Origin: Rhodococcus_G sp042879035 | GTDB taxonomy: Bacteria > Actinomycetota > Actinomycetes > Mycobacteriales > Mycobacteriaceae | Length of the DNA: 64,000 bases | Direction: 5' to 3' | Assembly (NCBI RefSeq): GCF_042879035.1 | Contig: NZ_JBIAOU010000007.1 | Span: 124,001 to 188,000 of the forward strand | Shown: positions 60,823 through 64,000 of the stretch, piece after piece | How the letters are laid out: the number at the start of each line of letters is the position of its first letter | Position numbering within the stretch: the first letter of the stretch is position 1 | Position numbers and translations under genes: made by a program | Notes under the pieces: model-generated | Databases searched by the model: none | The model's input: only the letters and a program-made list of their open reading frames with translations | Told to the model about the DNA's origin: nothing

Positions 60823-62103
60823 TCAGCGCGACGACTCCACATTCCGGACCGGGCGGACCGCCCTCACCCCTTCCGGCGTGAACCGGATCGGGAGACGGAC
60901 ACATCCCCGGACCTGGCTGCCGTGCAGGATCGGCGGGTCCCCGTCGACCAGGCGGTAGTCCGGAATCCGGCGGTGCAGCTCCTCGAGGGCGATCGACAGC
61001 TCGATCCGGGCGAGGTGCGAACCCAGGCAACGGTGTGCACCCGACCCGAACGACAGGTGCAGGTTCGGGTGCCGATCGAGCTCGAGCTCGTTCGGATCCT
61101 CGAACTCGTCCTCGTCCCGGTTGGCCGAGCACAGCATGAGGATCAGCTGGTCGCCCTCCTTGATGTGCACGCCACCGAGTTCGACGTCCCGCGTCGCACG
61201 CCGACCGGGAACGACCGCCGCCTCGATCCGAAGGATCTCCTCGACCGCGCTCGAGACCAGATCGTCGTTGTCGATCAGTTCCGCACGCTGCTGGGGGTTG
61301 TTGTACAGGTGGATGATGCTCCAGGCCAGCGAGCCCTGCACGGTGTGCAACCCGGCGATCAGGAGCAGGAAGAACATCCGGTTGAGTTCCTCGTCGGTCA
61401 GCAACCGCGTGCCGTCCTCCAGCTCCACCTCGGTATGGATGAGCGTCGAGGTGATGTCGTCACCGGGGTTGGCCCGGCGCTCGTCGACGATCTTCTGGAA
61501 GTAGGTGAGCATCCCGAGTCCGGCCTCGGCGCGCGCCTGCATCGACTCTTCCTCGCTGGCACCGGGTTTCCCGGTGAGAACGATGTCCGTCGCCTCGGTG
61601 AACATCGGCGCGTCCGCGACCGGCCAGTCCATCAGGGCGAGGAACACCCGCGTCGGCAGCTCGTGTGCGAACTCGCTGATGAACTCCGCCTCGCCCTTCG
61701 CAGCGAAGCCGTCGATCAGCTCGCCCACGAGATCGCGGATCTGACCGGCGAGCGCCTTCATGCGGTTCGGCGAGAACAGGGGCTGCAGCGCGAGCCGGTA
61801 GCCGGTGTGCTCAGGCGGGTCGAGCTCGATGGGGATGAACTTGCCCATGCCGCCGGGGCCGGTGACGAGGTTGTTCGGGTAGCTCGAGAAGGTCTCCGGG
61901 TCCCGGAGAACCTCGTGAATCTCCTTGTAGCGGGTCACGATCCAGTGCCCGCCGTGCGCGGTCGAGTACACGACCGGGCCCTTGCCTGCGAGATCGGCCA
62001 CTCTCTCCTGAATCGTGTCGACCGGCTGGGTGAGTCCCGGATCGTAGATGTCGAAGTCGACGACGAGATCGGACGGCGCATCGTCCACGGTTGTGGTGGT
62101 CAT
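60823..62103 (-). CDS. Cytochrome P450 (second) with unusual I-helix
   Basis: The 426-residue P450 has ExxR as EILR and the heme loop FGSGAHRCLG with Cys359. The oxygen-activating I-helix reads A250-G-L-H253-T254: the usual Asp or Glu before the Thr is His. It is co-transcribed with the ferredoxin 46 bases upstream, and FprB-like reductase is nearby, giving a complete three-part system. GAGGAAGG precedes the ATG. The substrate is unknown. Confidence 0.93.
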   Translation of the reverse strand: MTTTTVDDAPSDLVVDFDIYDPGLTQPVDTIQERVADLAGKGPVVYSTAHGGHWIVTRYKEIHEVLRDPETFSSYPNNLVTGPGGMGKFIPIELDPPEHTGYRLALQPLFSPNRMKALAGQIRDLVGELIDGFAAKGEAEFISEFAHELPTRVFLALMDWPVADAPMFTEATDIVLTGKPGASEEESMQARAEAGLGMLTYFQKIVDERRANPGDDITSTLIHTEVELEDGTRLLTDEELNRMFFLLLIAGLHTVQGSLAWSIIHLYNNPQQRAELIDNDDLVSSAVEEILRIEAAVVPGRRATRDVELGGVHIKEGDQLILMLCSANRDEDEFEDPNELELDRHPNLHLSFGSGAHRCLGSHLARIELSIALEELHRRIPDYRLVDGDPPILHGSQVRGCVRLPIRFTPEGVRAVRPVRNVESSR

Positions 62104-62149
62104 GTCTTTCCTTCCTCGAAAACCTTGAAGTTCTGTCTGTTTCGGAAGA

Positions 62150-62371
62150 TCACACTGGTTCGACGGTGAGCGCCCGCTCCGGGCACACGAGGACCGCGGC
62201 CCGGGCCGACTCGACGTCGGCGTCCGTCCCGAGCGGATCGCGGCGGACCACGGGATCCCCCTGGTCGTCGCAGTCGAGTACGTCGGGCGAACGTCCGTAG
62301 CAGAGGCCGTGCCCGGCACAGGCGGTGCGGTCGACGGCCAACCGGACTGTCGACGTGCCGTTGGGATTCAT
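62150..62371 (-). CDS. P450-type ferredoxin (3Fe-4S-like)
   Basis: The 73-residue ferredoxin has CxxHxxC (C18, H21, C24) and a later CP (C63). This is the actinobacterial P450-partner pattern in which His replaces one Cys and a [3Fe-4S] cluster is usual. It lies directly before the P450 gene and should reduce it. AAGGAGC precedes ATG 62371. Reading upstream to 62536 would cross the promoter. Confidence 0.9.
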   Translation of the reverse strand: MNPNGTSTVRLAVDRTACAGHGLCYGRSPDVLDCDDQGDPVVRRDPLGTDADVESARAAVLVCPERALTVEPV

Positions 62372-62507
62372 CGGAGCTCCTTGCGGGAAGGGAGTGCGTG
62401 GCCGGCCGCGGACAACTGCCACCGCGGGCGCTGATGGAACATCGCCCGAGCGGGCGACGACGAAGACCCCGACCGGAAGACGATGCTCCGCCCCCGGCGT
62501 GTGATCG

Positions 62508-62536
62508 ACGTTACAGTTACTGACAACTGACGTCAA
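62508..62536 (-). promoter_or_regulatory. Ferredoxin-P450 promoter with dyads
   Basis: Leftward TTGACG (62536-62531), 17 bases, TAACGT (62513-62508). The spacer is filled by ACAG-N3-CTGA-N3-CTGA (62513-62530). A second perfect inverted repeat, TACTGACAA-N17-TTGTCAGTA (62518-62552), brackets the -35. The transcript would have a leader of about 130 bases. Confidence 0.65.
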
Positions 62537-62583
62537 TCGATATTTGTCAGTAGTTCGCAGAGTTGCCTGCCCCAGAACGCACA

Positions 62584-62617
62584 GAGCTCCCCGGAAGAAT
62601 GTCGCCCCGGGGAGCTC
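62584..62617 (-). terminator. Hairpin downstream of the rhodanese remnant
   Basis: GAGCTCCCCGG and its complement form a perfect 11-base stem with a 12-base loop between the rhodanese fragment and the P450 promoter. It is probably the old terminator of the lost gene, and still insulates the P450 promoter. Confidence 0.5.
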
Positions 62618-62709
62618 GGTCGGCTGAAACCGCTGGCTGTCGGCGCATACGACAGTGGGGGCGAACCCTCACGGTCCACCCCCACTGCTGCGTGGTGCAG
62701 CCCTTCCGG

Positions 62710-62913
62710 TCAGCCGACCTCGAGCGGCAACGACTCGTCGGAAACCCACTCGTTCATCGATCGTCGTCACGGCGACGTCGTCGCGGCCCAGTCTGGCGAG
62801 CTGGAAGGCGAGGAAGGTCGCCGCGATGCCGCCACCGCAGTAGGTGACCACCGACTTGTCCTCGTCGAGCGCGCCCGCCTCGGCGAACAGCGGCCGCACC
62901 AGGTCGAGGCCCC
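62710..62913 (-). pseudogene. C-terminal remnant of a rhodanese-domain sulfurtransferase
   Basis: The frame from about 62913 reads LFAEAGALDEDKSVVTYCGG and GIAATFLAFQLARLG, including the active-site Cys loop of thiosulfate or mercaptopyruvate sulfurtransferases. A frameshift near 62752 then moves the natural ending (MNEWVSDESLPLEVG, stop at 62710) to another frame. The N-terminal part is absent. It is a decayed gene end. Confidence 0.65.
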
Positions 62914-63057
62914 TCGGACCGGATCCGCCCGGTCACAACATGCGAGCTACGGGTCAGGTCAAATCGCCTGATCGGACCACGCGCCCCGGACGCGCGCCGG
63001 TGTCCTGCTCCGGACAGGCACGAACCACGCTGTCCGCCAACGAGAATTGCATGCCAT

Positions 63058-63210
63058 TCAGTTCGGTACGAGAGGAAGTCGCCGGACCCCCTGGGACCCG
63101 ACGGTGTCGCGGATCCCGCTGACGTTCTCGTAGGCCTGCACGACAACCAGCGTCACGACGCCGTCGCTCTCCCGGGAACAGTCGAACAGGTGGAACGGTT
63201 CGGTGGTCAT
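63058..63210 (-). pseudogene. Short protein-like fragment
   Basis: Fifty codons from ATG 63208-63210 read as a plausible protein (EPFHLFDCSRESDGVVTLVV, AYENVSGIRDTVGS), then end in unconvincing sequence (RRLPLVPN). It lacks a ribosome site and looks like the front of a truncated gene. The rest of 62914-63465 shows nothing I can support. Confidence 0.35.
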
Positions 63211-63465
63211 CCGGGACCTGATGGAGGTGACTGTCGCGCCGACGGCGCACCGACCAACCCGGGCATCAGCCGATGACCTGGGAGCGGGTTTCGACCGTGA
63301 CCGGTGTCGGGCAGGAGGCGACGGGTTGCCGGTCCGGTGCGAGCCGATGCTGTTCACGTTGCCGACAGTGTTCGCCCGGTGTCCTTGCGGGGTACCCCAG
63401 GAGCGTGCGGACCGCCGGGACGGCCGGCGGCGCGGAAGACCTTGTGGGTGAGGCGGGAGACGATC

Positions 63466-64000
63466 ATGCTCGAGGCGCAGCTGGAGAGAGAAGACAAGTA
63501 CGAGGTCGACGACGATTTCGCGGTCCCGGACTTCGTGAAGACGCTGCCGGCCGGTGGCCGGGTCGAGCAGGCGACGGCCAACCTGGACAGCGTGTACTAC
63601 GACACCGACGATCAGGATCTGTTCGGTCAGGGTGTGACGCTGCGCCGACGGTCCGGCGGGACCGACGCCGGTTGGCATCTGAAGGTGCCCGCGGACAAGG
63701 CCCGCACCGAGCTCCGGCTTCCCGTCGACGACGCCGACGGGATCCCGGCGGAGTTGACGAATCTGGTCGCGGGCGTGGCCCTGGGCAAACCCCTGCGTCC
63801 GGTGGCGACGATCTCGACCGTCCGAGGCACGTACCGCCTCGTCGACGAGCACGGCATCCTGCTGGCCGAGGTGGCCGATGATCGGGTGCAGGCCACCGCG
63901 GTCGCGGACAGCGCACGGACCGGTCGGTGGCGTGAGGTCGAGGTCGAGCTGGGAGAGGGCGGCGACGAGAAGCTGCTGAAGCGGATCGGCAAGAGCCTCA
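63466..64000 (+). CDS. CYTH-domain protein (3' end outside window)
   Basis: The first 178 residues are visible. The CYTH signature ExExK appears at residues 7-11 (EREDK). The tunnel-fold strands follow with SVYYDTDDQDLF, VTLRRRSGG, WHLKVPA and REVEVEL. CYTH enzymes bind triphosphates or polyphosphate through Arg/Lys/Glu-lined tunnels. In actinobacteria the domain is commonly followed by a polyphosphate-binding CHAD domain, which would lie beyond the window. The ATG follows a purine-rich GGCGGGAGAC. Confidence 0.87.
   Translation, partial: MLEAQLEREDKYEVDDDFAVPDFVKTLPAGGRVEQATANLDSVYYDTDDQDLFGQGVTLRRRSGGTDAGWHLKVPADKARTELRLPVDDADGIPAELTNLVAGVALGKPLRPVATISTVRGTYRLVDEHGILLAEVADDRVQATAVADSARTGRWREVEVELGEGGDEKLLKRIGKSL

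Noticed and set aside
1..64000. CRISPR arrays, insertion sequences, integrase, rRNA or riboswitches
   Set aside because: I looked for regular direct repeats with spacers, transposase motifs and conserved RNA segments and found none that I could support.

Overview
The window comes from a very GC-rich, mycolic-acid-making actinobacterium, most likely Rhodococcus or a close relative. It carries galactan genes (glf and the 5' part of glfT2), LGFP-repeat cell-wall proteins, a PE/PPE/EspG set of the type VII secretion world, mycofactocin-type dehydrogenases and many TetR regulators. From 0 to 22.8 kb the gene order follows the mycobacterial glfT2-glf to serS chromosomal segment (Rv3808c to Rv3836 in Mycobacterium tuberculosis, from memory), with lineage-specific insertions.

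Region 1 (1-22.8 kb) is this conserved backbone: glfT2, glf, a SpoIID/LytB-like protein, a peptidoglycan-recognition amidase, a HAD phosphatase, an acyltransferase, a metallo-beta-lactamase/Rieske fusion, an acyl-CoA ligase, serS, a septum-formation-type membrane protein and a small zincin. Inserted among them are a TipA-like MerR regulator, arylamine N-acetyltransferase, a VIT-family transporter, a P450/TetR pair and a TetR/TetX-like monooxygenase pair with two perfect operators. Many genes here look leaderless: a TANNNT -10 box lies 4-8 bases before the start codon.

Region 2 (22.8-30.3 kb) holds an alcohol oxidation set (NDMA/mycofactocin-type alcohol dehydrogenase, aldehyde dehydrogenase, GAF-Fis regulator) and, divergently, a compact PE-PPE-EspG operon.

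Region 3 (30.4-62.4 kb) is a catabolic island. It has four enoyl-CoA hydratases, a thiolase, two LCAD-type acyl-CoA dehydrogenases, an acyl-CoA synthetase, several SDRs, two flavin oxidoreductases of the nitronate monooxygenase fold, an aldehyde dehydrogenase, a mycofactocin-type SDR, an MFS transporter, a Rieske oxygenase with a separately encoded reductase, and a P450 with its ferredoxin and a ferredoxin-fused reductase. Three apparent operator families tie distant operons together: TTAGCGATCGYTAR (32.3 and 40.2 kb), CTAAAYCT-N7-TTAG (47.6, 47.7 and 54.2 kb) and ACAG-N3-CTGW-N3-CTGW (59.2 and 62.5 kb). Two oxygenases, CoA activation and beta-oxidation suggest breakdown of an alicyclic, terpenoid or aromatic acid. 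The substrate cannot be read from the sequence.

Region 4 (62.4-64 kb) is about 1 kb of gene debris (a frameshifted rhodanese end and another fragment), then the start of a CYTH-domain protein. A second scar at 56.7-57.4 kb contains a broken secreted-protein gene abutting a fragment of an MceG-type ATPase. Five copies of an exactly 51-base palindrome sit only in gaps between convergent genes. No tRNA, rRNA, CRISPR array or insertion sequence was seen.
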